From contig NZ_CP083954.1 of the NCBI RefSeq assembly GCF_006442975.2, positions 3,541,501 through 3,605,500 on the forward strand: a stretch of DNA of 64,000 nucleotides, written 5' to 3'. The DNA is from Mesorhizobium sp. B2-1-1. Lineage in GTDB: Bacteria > Pseudomonadota > Alphaproteobacteria > Rhizobiales > Rhizobiaceae. The translations under genes and the position numbers were made by a program. Below are positions 9,157 through 17,733 of this stretch, in pieces (position 1 is the stretch's first letter; every line of letters begins with the position of its first letter). The notes beneath the pieces were generated by a model, which worked only from the letters and a program-made list of their open reading frames with translations, was not told where the DNA came from and did not search any database.

Positions 9157-9744
9157 ATGCAGCTGAAAAAGCTCGCCTCGTTCCTCGTCGTGCTTGCCGG
9201 TCTCGTGACAGCATCGGCCTCGGCCTATGCCGCCGACCCGGAAAACACCATGATCATCACCCTGAAGGACGGCGATGTAACCATCGCGCTGCGTCCCGAT
9301 CTCGCGCCCAAGCATGTCGCGCAGATCAAGAAGCTGGTGCGTGAGCATGCCTATGACAACGTCGCCTTCCACCGCGTCATCGACGGCTTCATGGCGCAGA
9401 CCGGCGACGTCAAATTCGGCAACATGAACAAAGGCTTCAACGCCCAGGCTGTCGGTACCGGCGGCTCCGACCTGCCGGACCTGCCGGCGGAATTCTCGCA
9501 GACCGAGCACTACAAGCGCGGCGTGGTCGGCATGGCACGCTCGCAGGATCCGAATTCGGCAAACTCGCAGTTCTTTATCATGTTCGCGCCGGCGCCGCCG
9601 CTCGACGGCCAGTACACGATCGTGGGCAATGTCGTCAGCGGCATGGAACTGGTGGACCACATCAAGAAGGGCGACGAGGCCGACAACGGCACGGTCACCG
9701 ATCCCGACCGGATGATCAAGGTGCGCATCGCCGCCGACAAATAG
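9157..9744 (+). CDS. Secreted cyclophilin-type peptidyl-prolyl isomerase
   Basis: A 195-residue cyclophilin exported to the periplasm. The first 25 residues form a signal peptide (LKKLASFLVVLAGLVTASA, cleavage near AYA-AD). The catalytic region follows: [15 protein letters not shown], with the active-site arginine in FHRV, and NSQFFIMF. It speeds cis-trans isomerisation of prolyl bonds in secreted proteins. It is followed 27 bases later by a cytoplasmic paralogue of the same family, which suggests a tandem duplication. Confidence 0.95.
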   Translation: MQLKKLASFLVVLAGLVTASASAYAADPENTMIITLKDGDVTIALRPDLAPKHVAQIKKLVREHAYDNVAFHRVIDGFMAQTGDVKFGNMNKGFNAQAVGTGGSDLPDLPAEFSQTEHYKRGVVGMARSQDPNSANSQFFIMFAPAPPLDGQYTIVGNVVSGMELVDHIKKGDEADNGTVTDPDRMIKVRIAADK

Positions 9745-9771
9745 TTTTGTTTTTTGAAAAGGATATCAGAC

Positions 9772-10284
9772 ATGGCCGACATCAAGGATCGCGAAAACGC
9801 GCTCATCATGGAAACGACCAAGGGCAAGGTCGTCATCGAAATGCTTCCCGACCTGGCGCCCGGCCATGTCGCCCGCATCAAGGAACTGGCCCGCGAAGGT
9901 GCCTATGACGGCGTGGTCTTCCACCGCGTCATCGAGGGCTTCATGGCGCAAACCGGCGACGTCAAGTTCGGCAATTCGAGCAAGCCCTCTTTCGCGCCTT
10001 CTCGCGCTGGCATGGGCGGTTCCGACAAGCCGGATCTCAAGGCCGAATTCTCCAATGCCAACCACGGCCGCGGCACCTGCTCGATGGCGCGCTCGCAGAA
10101 TCCGAACTCGGCCAATTCGCAGTTCTTCATCTGCTTCGACGATGCAGCCTTCCTCAATCGCCAGTACACGGTCTGGGGCCAGGTCATCGAAGGCATGGAC
10201 AATGTCGACAAGATCAAGCGCGGCGAGCCGGTGCAGGATCCCGACAAGATCGTGTCGCTGAAGGTCGCGGCCGACGTCAAGTAA
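9772..10284 (+). CDS. Cytoplasmic cyclophilin-type peptidyl-prolyl isomerase
   Basis: A 170-residue cyclophilin without a signal peptide, hence cytoplasmic. It carries [27 protein letters not shown] and [12 protein letters not shown], the standard catalytic and ligand-binding segments. The ATG at 9772 follows AAGGA at 9759-9763. It closely resembles the preceding secreted copy over the whole catalytic domain. It is similar to PpiB of enteric bacteria in role and length. Confidence 0.95.
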   Translation: MADIKDRENALIMETTKGKVVIEMLPDLAPGHVARIKELAREGAYDGVVFHRVIEGFMAQTGDVKFGNSSKPSFAPSRAGMGGSDKPDLKAEFSNANHGRGTCSMARSQNPNSANSQFFICFDDAAFLNRQYTVWGQVIEGMDNVDKIKRGEPVQDPDKIVSLKVAADVK

Positions 10285-10296
10285 GGCGACAGGACA

Positions 10297-10746
10297 ATGA
10301 TGGGCGTCGTCTGGTCGCTTCTCGGCATCCTGTCCGGCGCCTTCATTGCCATTCAGGCGCCGATCAATTCGCAGTTGGCGCGCGGCCTGGGGCTCCCGGT
10401 CGCGGCTGCCGCGTTTTCGTTCCTGTCGGGCGCCATCGTGCTCGGCATCATTGCCGTCGCGGTGGTGAGGCTGCAAGGCATCTCGCTCGACTGGAAGGCG
10501 CCCGCGCCGTGGCTGTTCATCGCCGGCGGCATGCTGGGCGGCTTCTACGTCACACTGTCCACCATCCTGACGCCACGCATCGGCGCCGCCGCGCTGATGG
10601 CGTTCCTGGTGGCGGGCCAGTTGCTGGCGGGCATGCTGATCGACCGCGTCGGATTCCTCGGCGTCGCGGTTCGCGAAATCTCGCTCGGCCGCGTGGCCGG
10701 CGCGGTGCTGCTTCTGGCCGGGGCGTTGCTTATCAGGCTCTTCTGA
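10297..10746 (+). CDS. DMT-superfamily (YdcZ/DUF606-type) transporter
   Basis: A 149-residue membrane protein with five hydrophobic segments. The opening [23 protein letters not shown] and the later [29 protein letters not shown] are characteristic of the DUF606 half-size drug/metabolite transporter family. The substrate is unknown. Its stop overlaps the queA start (TGATG), so it is translationally coupled to queA. Confidence 0.85.
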   Translation: MMGVVWSLLGILSGAFIAIQAPINSQLARGLGLPVAAAAFSFLSGAIVLGIIAVAVVRLQGISLDWKAPAPWLFIAGGMLGGFYVTLSTILTPRIGAAALMAFLVAGQLLAGMLIDRVGFLGVAVREISLGRVAGAVLLLAGALLIRLF

Positions 10747-11834
10747 TGCGTGTCGATCTGTTCGATTTCGACCTTCCGGAAGAGCGTATCGCGCTTCGCC
10801 CGGCAGAGCCGCGAGACAGCGCAAAGATGCTGGTGGTCAGGCCGGGCGAGGGGTTTTCGGACCGGGCGGTCCGCGACCTGCCTTCCCTGCTCCAGGCTGG
10901 TGACGTGCTGGTCTTCAACGACACCAAGGTCATCCCGGCGCAACTCAAAGGTATCAGGCGGCGCGGCGAGGCGGCGGCGCAGGTCGAAGCCACATTGCAC
11001 ATGCGGATGGCGCCGGACCGTTGGCTGGCCTTCATGCGGCCGGGCAAGCGCGTTGCCGTCGGCGACCGCATCCATTTCGGCCATGACGGCAATTCGTGCT
11101 TCCTCGGCCAGCTTGACGCCACGGTGATCGAAAAGGGCGAGGCGGGCGAGGCGCTGCTCGGCTTCGACCTGTCGGGCCCTTTCCTCGACGAGGCGCTGCA
11201 TGCGGTCGGCCACATCCCACTGCCGCCCTATATCGCCTCGAAGCGCGACGACGACGAGCGCGACCGGGCCGACTACCAGACCATCTATGCCCGGGAGGAA
11301 GGCGCCGTCGCAGCACCCACGGCGGGCCTGCATTTCACGCCGGAGCTGTTTGCGGCGCTCGACGCCAAGGGCATCGAGCGCCGCTTCGTCACCTTGCATG
11401 TCGGCGCCGGCACGTTCCTGCCGGTGAAGGCGGACGACACCGCCGACCACAAGATGCATGCGGAGATCGGCTCGGTCAGCGAGGCAACTGCCGACGCATT
11501 GAATGCGGCAAAGGCGAGGGGCGGGCGCGTCATTGCCGTCGGTACGACCTCGCTGCGCCTGCTGGAAAGCGCCGCGCGAGAGGATGGCGTGCTGGCTGCA
11601 TGGTCCGGCCCGACCGACATCTTTATCACGCCCGGCTATCGTTTTCGCACCGCCGACATGCTGACGACCAATTTCCATCTGCCGCGTTCGACGCTGTTCA
11701 TGCTGGTTTCGGCTTTCAGCGGCCTCGATACGATGCGCGCCGCCTATGCGCATGCCATTGAGCACGATTACAGATTCTACTCCTACGGAGATGCAAGCCT
11801 GCTGTATCGAGCGGAGATGAGCGATGGACGATGA
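10746..11834 (+). CDS. queA: tRNA preQ1(34) S-adenosylmethionine ribosyltransferase-isomerase
   Basis: A 362-residue enzyme that transfers and rearranges the ribose of S-adenosylmethionine onto preQ1 in tRNA, giving epoxyqueuosine. Conserved segments are [14 protein letters not shown] at the N-terminus, [31 protein letters not shown] and [17 protein letters not shown]. Full length. It overlaps the preceding transporter gene by one base and the following small gene by 11 bases, so the block through tgt looks like one operon. Confidence 0.97.
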   Translation: MRVDLFDFDLPEERIALRPAEPRDSAKMLVVRPGEGFSDRAVRDLPSLLQAGDVLVFNDTKVIPAQLKGIRRRGEAAAQVEATLHMRMAPDRWLAFMRPGKRVAVGDRIHFGHDGNSCFLGQLDATVIEKGEAGEALLGFDLSGPFLDEALHAVGHIPLPPYIASKRDDDERDRADYQTIYAREEGAVAAPTAGLHFTPELFAALDAKGIERRFVTLHVGAGTFLPVKADDTADHKMHAEIGSVSEATADALNAAKARGGRVIAVGTTSLRLLESAAREDGVLAAWSGPTDIFITPGYRFRTADMLTTNFHLPRSTLFMLVSAFSGLDTMRAAYAHAIEHDYRFYSYGDASLLYRAEMSDGR

Positions 11835-12093
11835 CCTCGACAGGCTGGACCGCGACAGTTTGATCGCCGAAGTCAAAAAATTGCGCGCCGGCATTCGCCA
11901 GCATCGCGATGCATCGGGGCACGATCTTTGCTGGCATCATCCCGATTTGTGGGACCTGCTGCCCGAGAAGATCGATCCGGCAATCGCCGTGCCGCCCTGG
12001 CCAAAATTCATGCGCGGCTGCATCCACTATCGCCAGTCGCTGGACGAACAGGCTCCGGGCGCACCGGCACACGACAAGGAATTCAATGGCTGA
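11824..12093 (+). CDS. Small conserved protein between queA and tgt
   Basis: An 89-residue acidic, soluble protein. Residues 4-26 are a predicted helix ([20 protein letters not shown]), followed by [18 protein letters not shown], with one cysteine and a pair of histidines, and [20 protein letters not shown] with a second cysteine. It overlaps queA by 11 bases and tgt by 8, so it is coupled to both. I recall similar proteins in other Rhizobiales but no known function. A Cys-His-His metal site is conceivable; that is speculation. Confidence 0.8.
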   Translation: MDDDLDRLDRDSLIAEVKKLRAGIRQHRDASGHDLCWHHPDLWDLLPEKIDPAIAVPPWPKFMRGCIHYRQSLDEQAPGAPAHDKEFNG

Positions 12094-13216
12094 GACGTTC
12101 ACCTTCAAGGTGCTGGCGACCGAAGGCAGGGCGCGGCGCGGCTTGATCAGCATGCCGCGCGGCGAAATCCGCACGCCTGCCTTCATGCCGGTCGGCACCG
12201 GCGGCACGGTCAAGACGATGTACATGGATCAGGTGCGCGGCGTCGGCGCCGATATCATCCTGGGCAATACCTACCATCTGATGCTGCGGCCCGGCGCCGA
12301 ACGCGTGGCGAAGCTTGGCGGCCTGCACGAATTCGCCCGCTGGCCGCATCCGATCCTGACCGACAGCGGTGGCTTCCAGGTCATGTCGCTGTCAAAGCTT
12401 CGGAAATTGACCGAGAAGGGCGTCACCTTCCGCTCCCATATCGATGGCGCATCCTATGAAATGTCGCCGGAGCGTTCGATCGAGATCCAGGGCCTGCTCG
12501 ATTCAGACATCCAGATGCAACTCGACGAATGCACGGCGCTGCCGGCCGCGCTCAAGGAAATCGAGCGCGCCATGGAATTGTCGCTGCGCTGGGCCGAGCG
12601 CTGCAAGACGGCGTTCGGCGACCAGCCCGGGAAGGCGATGTTCGGCATCGTGCAAGGCGGCGACAATGCGGATTTGCGCGTGCGTTCTGCGCAAGCGCTG
12701 AGCGCGATGGATCTGAAAGGCTATGCGGTTGGCGGCCTTGCCGTCGGTGAACCGCAGGCGGTCATGCTCGACATGCTCGACATCACCTGCCCGGAACTGC
12801 CCGATGACAAACCACGCTATCTCATGGGCGTCGGAACGCCGGACGACATCTTGAAATCGGTGGCGCGCGGCATCGACATGTTCGACTGCGTGATGCCGAC
12901 GCGGGCCGGCCGGCATGGGCTTGCCTATACAAGGCGCGGCAAGGTCAATCTGCGCAACGCCCGCCATGCCGACGATCCGCGCCCCCTCGATGAGGAAAGC
13001 GACTGCCCGGCGGCACGCGATTATTCCCGCGCCTATCTGCACCATCTCGTGCGCTCGCAAGAGGCACTCGGTGCGATGCTTCTGACCTGGAACAATCTGT
13101 CCTATTATCAGAAGCTGATGCAGGACATACGCGCCGCGATAGAGACCGGCACTTTCGAGGCACGCGCTGCCGAAATTACCGAGGGCTGGGCGAGGGGCGA
13201 TATCCCGGCGCTGTGA
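12086..13216 (+). CDS. tgt: tRNA-guanine transglycosylase lacking the usual zinc ligands
   Basis: A 376-residue TIM-barrel enzyme that swaps guanine 34 for preQ1 in tRNAs with GUN anticodons. The catalytic aspartates are present, in [12 protein letters not shown] and in [12 protein letters not shown]. The C-terminal zinc site is degenerate. The family motif CxCxxC reads S305-D-C307-P-A-A310, and the zinc histidine of the TxHN motif is Asn336 (TWNN). Only one of four ligands remains. The surrounding YSRAYLHHL is intact, so the fold is probably kept. It is the last gene of the queA operon. Confidence 0.96.
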   Translation: MAETFTFKVLATEGRARRGLISMPRGEIRTPAFMPVGTGGTVKTMYMDQVRGVGADIILGNTYHLMLRPGAERVAKLGGLHEFARWPHPILTDSGGFQVMSLSKLRKLTEKGVTFRSHIDGASYEMSPERSIEIQGLLDSDIQMQLDECTALPAALKEIERAMELSLRWAERCKTAFGDQPGKAMFGIVQGGDNADLRVRSAQALSAMDLKGYAVGGLAVGEPQAVMLDMLDITCPELPDDKPRYLMGVGTPDDILKSVARGIDMFDCVMPTRAGRHGLAYTRRGKVNLRNARHADDPRPLDEESDCPAARDYSRAYLHHLVRSQEALGAMLLTWNNLSYYQKLMQDIRAAIETGTFEARAAEITEGWARGDIPAL

Positions 13217-13220
13217 CGGT

Positions 13221-13640
13221 TCAGGTGCTCAGCGAATTCGACGCGCGCAGGCTGCAGCCGGTGATTTGGAACGTGCCGTCGGGCTGTCGCTCCAACGTGT
13301 AGACAGCTTCATAGTCCTTGCCGTCAGGGCCGACGATCAGCACCTGCTGGATGATCGAGGTCGGACCCGTCTCCTCGACCTTGCCGAACGAGTAGCTCCG
13401 TGGGTTGCGCACCGGCGCGTAGCCGTTGGTCACCATGTTCATGAAGGTGTCGACGGTCGGGAAGATCCGCTTCACGTTCGGTGCGGCGAAGCTGTAGGCC
13501 GTGACGCCGTCATCGGCCAGGAACGCTCTCAGCTGGCCGTCAATGGCCGCTTGCGCCGCCTTGATCTCGGCCTCGCCGGCAAACGCCGACAAGGGCAGGA
13601 GGAGAGGAAGGAATGCGAATGCGAAAAGCGTGCGGCGCAT
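13221..13640 (-). CDS. DUF4864-type secreted protein
   Basis: A 139-residue protein with a signal peptide of about 21 residues (RTLFAFAFLPLLLPLSAFA, then GEAE). The mature part has GQLRAFLADDGVTAYSFAAPN and a C-terminal VYTLERQPDGTFQITGCSL, the pattern of DUF4864, a SnoaL-like fold of unknown function. The ATG at 13640 puts the signal peptide at the N-terminus. It converges with tgt, 4 bases apart. The spacer 13641-13904 has no convincing gene. Confidence 0.78.
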   Translation of the reverse strand: MRRTLFAFAFLPLLLPLSAFAGEAEIKAAQAAIDGQLRAFLADDGVTAYSFAAPNVKRIFPTVDTFMNMVTNGYAPVRNPRSYSFGKVEETGPTSIIQQVLIVGPDGKDYEAVYTLERQPDGTFQITGCSLRASNSLST

Positions 13641-13904
13641 AGCCTGTTTCCCTTGTCTTTCGAGAACTTGCCTTTCGAAAAATCCTGCCCGTGCAGGCAT
13701 CCTAACATACGTTTGGTGGCGCTTCAGGGTTTCACCGGCGGCGAATATTCAGTGTTGTCGCGCGACGAAGTCCAGGCAGCCTTGGCGGAATTGCGGGAGG
13801 CGTGGCCAACGCTCGAACCGGCTAAGTACCGTTCCAGCGCTTGAAAGCCCGCCTCCAGTCTGCCAGAAGGGCCGCTTGGATTGGACGTTTAGCAGGGCGG
13901 AGCC

Positions 13905-14141
13905 ATGAAGGCGTTTTTCGTGCAGATCAAATGCGAACTGGGCAAGTCGTATGAGGTTGCCAGCGCGCTCGCCGACGCCGAGATCGCCTCGGAAATCTAC
14001 TCCACTGCCGGCAATTACGATCTGCTCGCCAAGTTCTATGTCGACGACGAGGAGGATGTCGGCCACTTCGTCAACGAGAAGGTGCAGATTCTTCCCGGCA
14101 TCAAGGACACGTTCACCGTCGTCACTTTTCGCGCCTTCTAG
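13905..14141 (+). CDS. Stand-alone Lrp/AsnC ligand-binding (RAM) domain protein
   Basis: A 78-residue protein that is only the effector-binding half of Lrp/AsnC regulators, without a DNA-binding domain. FVQIKCELGKSYEVASALAD, YSTAGNYDLLAKFYVD and ILPGIKDTFTVVTF match the alpha-beta sandwich. Such SARP-type stand-alone domains bind amino acids or modulate full-length Lrp proteins. It precedes the Anbu operon by about 165 bases, but nothing indicates a joint function. Confidence 0.87.
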   Translation: MKAFFVQIKCELGKSYEVASALADAEIASEIYSTAGNYDLLAKFYVDDEEDVGHFVNEKVQILPGIKDTFTVVTFRAF

Positions 14142-14305
14142 CGTCGGAACCCATTGCCCGGGCATGAGGCAAAGCCTGACCAAGCTCATATTTCAGCTGC
14201 CTCAATTTTAGGCAGGGGCGACATACTGATCGTCCGCATCCCTCAAATCACCGATTGCGCTTGATTTTCTCCAGCGGCGCCAGTGAAATGGCGTCACAGG
14301 GGAGT

Positions 14306-15724
14306 ATGCGATTGGCAGCGTTCGATGAAATGCTTCCGGAGGTCTCCGGACTTAGAAGACCGTATTCGGCTTACGATCGCTGGCTGAAAGAGCAGGACCC
14401 GGCCAGGCTTACCGAGAAAATGCAGGACGCCGAACGCGTCTTCCGCAAAACCGGCATCACCTTCGCCGTCTATGGCGAGCAGGAAGCCTCCGAGCGGCTT
14501 ATCCCCTTCGACATCGTTCCGCGCATCATTTCTGGCAATGAGTGGCGCCGCCTCACGCAAGGCATCGAGCAGCGCGTGCAGGCACTGAACGCCTTTCTCG
14601 ACGACATCTATCACCGCCAGGAAATCCTGCGGGCCGGACGCGTTCCCCGCGACCTGATCGCCAGGAACGAAGCCTTCCTGCCCGAGATGATCGGGGTCAG
14701 GCCACCAGCCGGCGTCTACACCCACATCATCGGCGTCGACATCGTGCGCATCAGCGAAAACGAGTTCTACGTGCTGGAGGACAATGCGCGCACCCCATCG
14801 GGCGTTTCCTACATGCTGGAAAACCGCGAGACGATGATGCAGCTCTTCCCCGAGTTGTTCCAACAAATCAAGGTGCGGCCGGTGGAGAACTATCCGCAGC
14901 TTTTGCGCCAGTCGCTGGCGGCGGTGCGGCCGCAGAACGCCAAGGGCACGCCGACCATCGCCGTGCTGACGCCCGGCAGCTACAACTCCGCCTATTTCGA
15001 ACATGCCTTCCTGGCCGATCAGATGGGGGTGCAACTGGTCGAGGGGCAGGATTTGCGCGTGGTGGACGGTCATGTCGCGATGCGCACGACCGAAGGCTAC
15101 AAGCAGATCGACGTGCTCTATCGCCGGGTGGACGATGCCTTCCTCGATCCGCTGACTTTCCGGCCGGACTCCGCGCTCGGCGTGCCTGGCATCATGGATG
15201 TCTACCGGGCCGGCAACATTACGATCGCCAATGCGCCGGGAACCGGTATCGCCGACGACAAGGCGATCTATTCCTACATGCCCGAGATCGTCGAATTCTA
15301 CACCGGCCGCAAGGCGATCCTCGGCAATATTCCGACCTGGCGCTGTTCGGAGCCGGACAGCCTGAAATATGTACTCGAACACATCGATGAGCTGGTGATC
15401 AAGGAAGTGCACGGTTCAGGCGGCTATGGCATGCTGGTCGGACCGGCGGCGACCAAGAACGAATGCCAGGATTTCGCCAAGAAGCTGCAGGCCAAGCCGT
15501 CCAATTACATCGCCCAGCCGACGTTGGCGCTCTCGACCTGTCCGATCCTGACCGAAAAGGGCCTGTCGCCGCGCCATGTCGATCTGAGACCCTATGTGCT
15601 GGTCTCCGACCGCATCCAGATCGTGCCGGGCGGGCTCACGCGCGTCGCGCTCAAGGAGGGCTCTCTGGTGGTCAATTCCTCGCAAGGCGGCGGCACGAAG
15701 GATACCTGGGTGCTGGATGATTGA
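14306..15724 (+). CDS. Circularly permuted ATP-grasp protein of the Anbu operon
   Basis: A 472-residue member of the DUF404/DUF407 group, predicted to be a circularly permuted ATP-grasp ligase forming amide bonds. Visible signatures are FDIVPRIISGNEW, FLDDIYH, IGVDIVR, VLEDNARTPSGVSYMLENR, VIKEVHGSGGYGML and the end NSSQGGGTKDTWVL. The ATG at 14306 is a choice; an in-frame ATG at 14288 and a TTG at 14255 also exist. It is the first of four genes with the alpha-E, transglutaminase and Anbu genes. Prediction work on this family suggests synthesis of a peptide-like molecule or tag; the substrate is unknown. Confidence 0.93.
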   Translation: MRLAAFDEMLPEVSGLRRPYSAYDRWLKEQDPARLTEKMQDAERVFRKTGITFAVYGEQEASERLIPFDIVPRIISGNEWRRLTQGIEQRVQALNAFLDDIYHRQEILRAGRVPRDLIARNEAFLPEMIGVRPPAGVYTHIIGVDIVRISENEFYVLEDNARTPSGVSYMLENRETMMQLFPELFQQIKVRPVENYPQLLRQSLAAVRPQNAKGTPTIAVLTPGSYNSAYFEHAFLADQMGVQLVEGQDLRVVDGHVAMRTTEGYKQIDVLYRRVDDAFLDPLTFRPDSALGVPGIMDVYRAGNITIANAPGTGIADDKAIYSYMPEIVEFYTGRKAILGNIPTWRCSEPDSLKYVLEHIDELVIKEVHGSGGYGMLVGPAATKNECQDFAKKLQAKPSNYIAQPTLALSTCPILTEKGLSPRHVDLRPYVLVSDRIQIVPGGLTRVALKEGSLVVNSSQGGGTKDTWVLDD

Positions 15725-15728
15725 GATG

Positions 15729-15840
15729 AGTAGTCAGTAGGCAGTAGGCAGTAGTTGGTATCAGAGGGGACAGAACAATGCCGTATCCAATCGAAACTCG
15801 AACATTCCCTACTCGCTACTCACTATTCCCTACTCACTAG
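15729..15840. repeat. Facing arrays of a 7-base repeat, forming an inverted repeat
   Basis: At 15729-15754, AGTAGTC AGTAGGC AGTAGGC AGTAG is an array of a 7-base unit. At 15807-15840, the complementary unit occurs five times (NNCTACT-type). The two arms pair at about 21 of 29 positions across a 52-base loop. The element separates the first two genes of the Anbu operon, whose other spacers are far shorter or coding-free. No gene is visible inside. Confidence 0.8.
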
Positions 15841-15856
15841 CCCGAAGGGCCACTCC

Positions 15857-16798
15857 ATGCTTCTCGGCCGTACCGCCAACGGGCTCTACTGGATGAACCG
15901 CTATATCGAGCGTGCGGAAAACATGGCGCGCCTGGTCGATGCGGGCCTGCGCATGGCGCTGACGCGCACGCAGAGCGCGTCGGAAGAGTGGAATTCGGTG
16001 CTGCTCAGCGCCGGCTCCGACGTCGCCTACACGCAGAAGTATCAGGACTATACGGCGGCCGATGTAGCCGACTTCCTGTTGCGCGACACGTCGAACCCGT
16101 CGAGCACGATGTCGTCGATCGAGACGGCACGCCACAATGCCCGCATGGTGCGCACCGCGCTGACGCGGGAGACCTGGGAAAGCATTAACGAGGCCTGGAT
16201 GGCGCTGAAGCGCATGCTGGCAAGGCCGATCGACGAGCGTGACCTGCCAAACGTGCTCGATGCGATTAAGCGCGAAACGGCGCTGATCCGCGGCTCGTTC
16301 TACGGCACCATGCTGCGCAATGAGATCTTCGATTTCTCGCAGCTCGGCACCTATGTCGAGCGCGCCGACAATACGGCGCGCATCCTCGACGTGAAGTACT
16401 ACGTGCTCTTGCCGTCGATCTCCTGGGTCGGCTCGACGCTCGACAATTACCAGTGGGAATCGATCCTGCGCTCGGTATCGGCGCACCGCTCCTACCGCTG
16501 GGTCTACGACGCCGACTACAAGCCGACCAACATCGCCGACTATCTGATCCTCAATGTGCGCATGCCGCGATCGCTGACCTTCTGCTATCGCTTCCTGGCC
16601 GAGCACCTGAAGTTCCTCGGCGACGACTATGGCGGGCGCCATCCCTGCCATGCGACGGCGGAAAAGACCCAGGCCATGCTGCAGGCAGGCTCGATCAAGG
16701 ATATTTTCGACGCCGGCCTGCATGAATTCCTTGCCGGCTTCATTCGCGACAACACCAGGCTCGGCGACGAGATCGCGCAGGATTACAGGTTCTATTGA
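15857..16798 (+). CDS. Alpha-E domain (DUF403) protein of the Anbu operon
   Basis: A 313-residue, mostly helical protein. The N-terminus LLGRTANGLYWMNRYIERAENMARLVDAG is the hallmark of the alpha-E (DUF403) family. YVERADNTARILDVKYYVLL near residues 170-190 is its internal repeat, and PRSLTFCYRFLAEHL follows. It always occurs with the permuted ATP-grasp protein in the literature on these operons and may be its partner or scaffold. The reading frame extends upstream into the repeat, but ATG at 15857 starts at the conserved segment. Transglutaminase begins 7 bases later. Confidence 0.93.
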   Translation: MLLGRTANGLYWMNRYIERAENMARLVDAGLRMALTRTQSASEEWNSVLLSAGSDVAYTQKYQDYTAADVADFLLRDTSNPSSTMSSIETARHNARMVRTALTRETWESINEAWMALKRMLARPIDERDLPNVLDAIKRETALIRGSFYGTMLRNEIFDFSQLGTYVERADNTARILDVKYYVLLPSISWVGSTLDNYQWESILRSVSAHRSYRWVYDADYKPTNIADYLILNVRMPRSLTFCYRFLAEHLKFLGDDYGGRHPCHATAEKTQAMLQAGSIKDIFDAGLHEFLAGFIRDNTRLGDEIAQDYRFY

Positions 16799-16805
16799 GG
16801 AGGCC

Positions 16806-17600
16806 ATGCGGCTCAAGATCACCCATCGGACCGAATACCGTTACGACGCACCGGTGCAGTACCTGCTGCAGCGGCTGCGGCTGCTTCCGGTGAGCGGGCG
16901 CACGCAGACCGTGCTGTCCTGGGCCCTGAAGGTAGAAGGCGCGCGCGAGGAAGTGCGATTTGCCGACCACTACGGCAATGACACCCGATTGTTGAGCGTC
17001 GAGGGTGACCATGATTTCATTACGGTCGAGGCGTCAGGCGAGGTGGTGACGCGCGATACATCGGGGGTTTGTGGGCCGCATCAGGGATTCGCGCCGCTCT
17101 GGCTGTTCGCACAGGAGACGCCTTTGACCATGATCGGCGATGGCATTCGCGCACTCGCCGAGGCAGCCGGCAAGGGCACCGATATCGAAAGACTGCACCG
17201 TCTGATGGCTATCATCTCCGAGCGGGTCGCCTATGCGCCGGGCACCACCAATGCGACGACCCCGGCTGAAGAGGCTCTCGCGCTGAAAACCGGGGTCTGC
17301 CAGGATCATAGCCATATCTTTGCCGCCACCGCCCGCGCCATGGGTTTCCCGGCACGCTATGTCAGCGGCTATCTGATGATGGACGCGGCCATCGAGCAGG
17401 CGGCAAGCCATGCCTGGGCCGAAGCGCATGTTCAGGGCCTCGGCTGGGTTGCCTTCGACCCCTCCAACGGTATCTCTCCTGATGAGCGCTATGTGAGAGT
17501 GGCGACGGGGCGCGACTATCGCGATGCGTCGCCGGTTTCGGGGATTCTGCTGGGAGAGGCGCAAGAGCGGCTTGCCGTCACCGTCACGGTGGAGCAGTAG
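16806..17600 (+). CDS. Transglutaminase-like cysteine protease of the Anbu operon
   Basis: A 264-residue protein. Residues 1-85 are the bacterial transglutaminase-like N-terminal domain (RLKITHRTEYRYDAPVQYLLQRLRL). The catalytic core has Cys165 in TGVCQDHSH, His202 in SHAWAE and Asp218 in AFDPSNG, a complete triad. Such enzymes cleave or form isopeptide or amide bonds. It lies 7 bases after the alpha-E gene. In this setting it could hydrolyse or transfer the product of the ATP-grasp protein; this is inference. Confidence 0.93.
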   Translation: MRLKITHRTEYRYDAPVQYLLQRLRLLPVSGRTQTVLSWALKVEGAREEVRFADHYGNDTRLLSVEGDHDFITVEASGEVVTRDTSGVCGPHQGFAPLWLFAQETPLTMIGDGIRALAEAAGKGTDIERLHRLMAIISERVAYAPGTTNATTPAEEALALKTGVCQDHSHIFAATARAMGFPARYVSGYLMMDAAIEQAASHAWAEAHVQGLGWVAFDPSNGISPDERYVRVATGRDYRDASPVSGILLGEAQERLAVTVTVEQ

Positions 17601-17733
17601 TCACCCGATGCAGGTCGTCCAACGCCACCTTGGTTTGGGTGACGACATGCATGAAAACAAGGACCTGAGCGCGCCGCATGGATCCGTTCCGACGCGACGC
17701 GGTTTTTACGGTTCGCTGCCGGAAGAGTAAACC

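Noticed and set aside
13716..13844. A 42-codon frame starting GTG between the DUF4864 and Lrp-like genes
   Set aside because: No ribosome binding site and no recognisable motif; it may be a remnant but cannot be supported.
17608..17730. A 40-codon frame between transglutaminase and Anbu
   Set aside because: Weak start, no family and no coding bias; treated as spacer.
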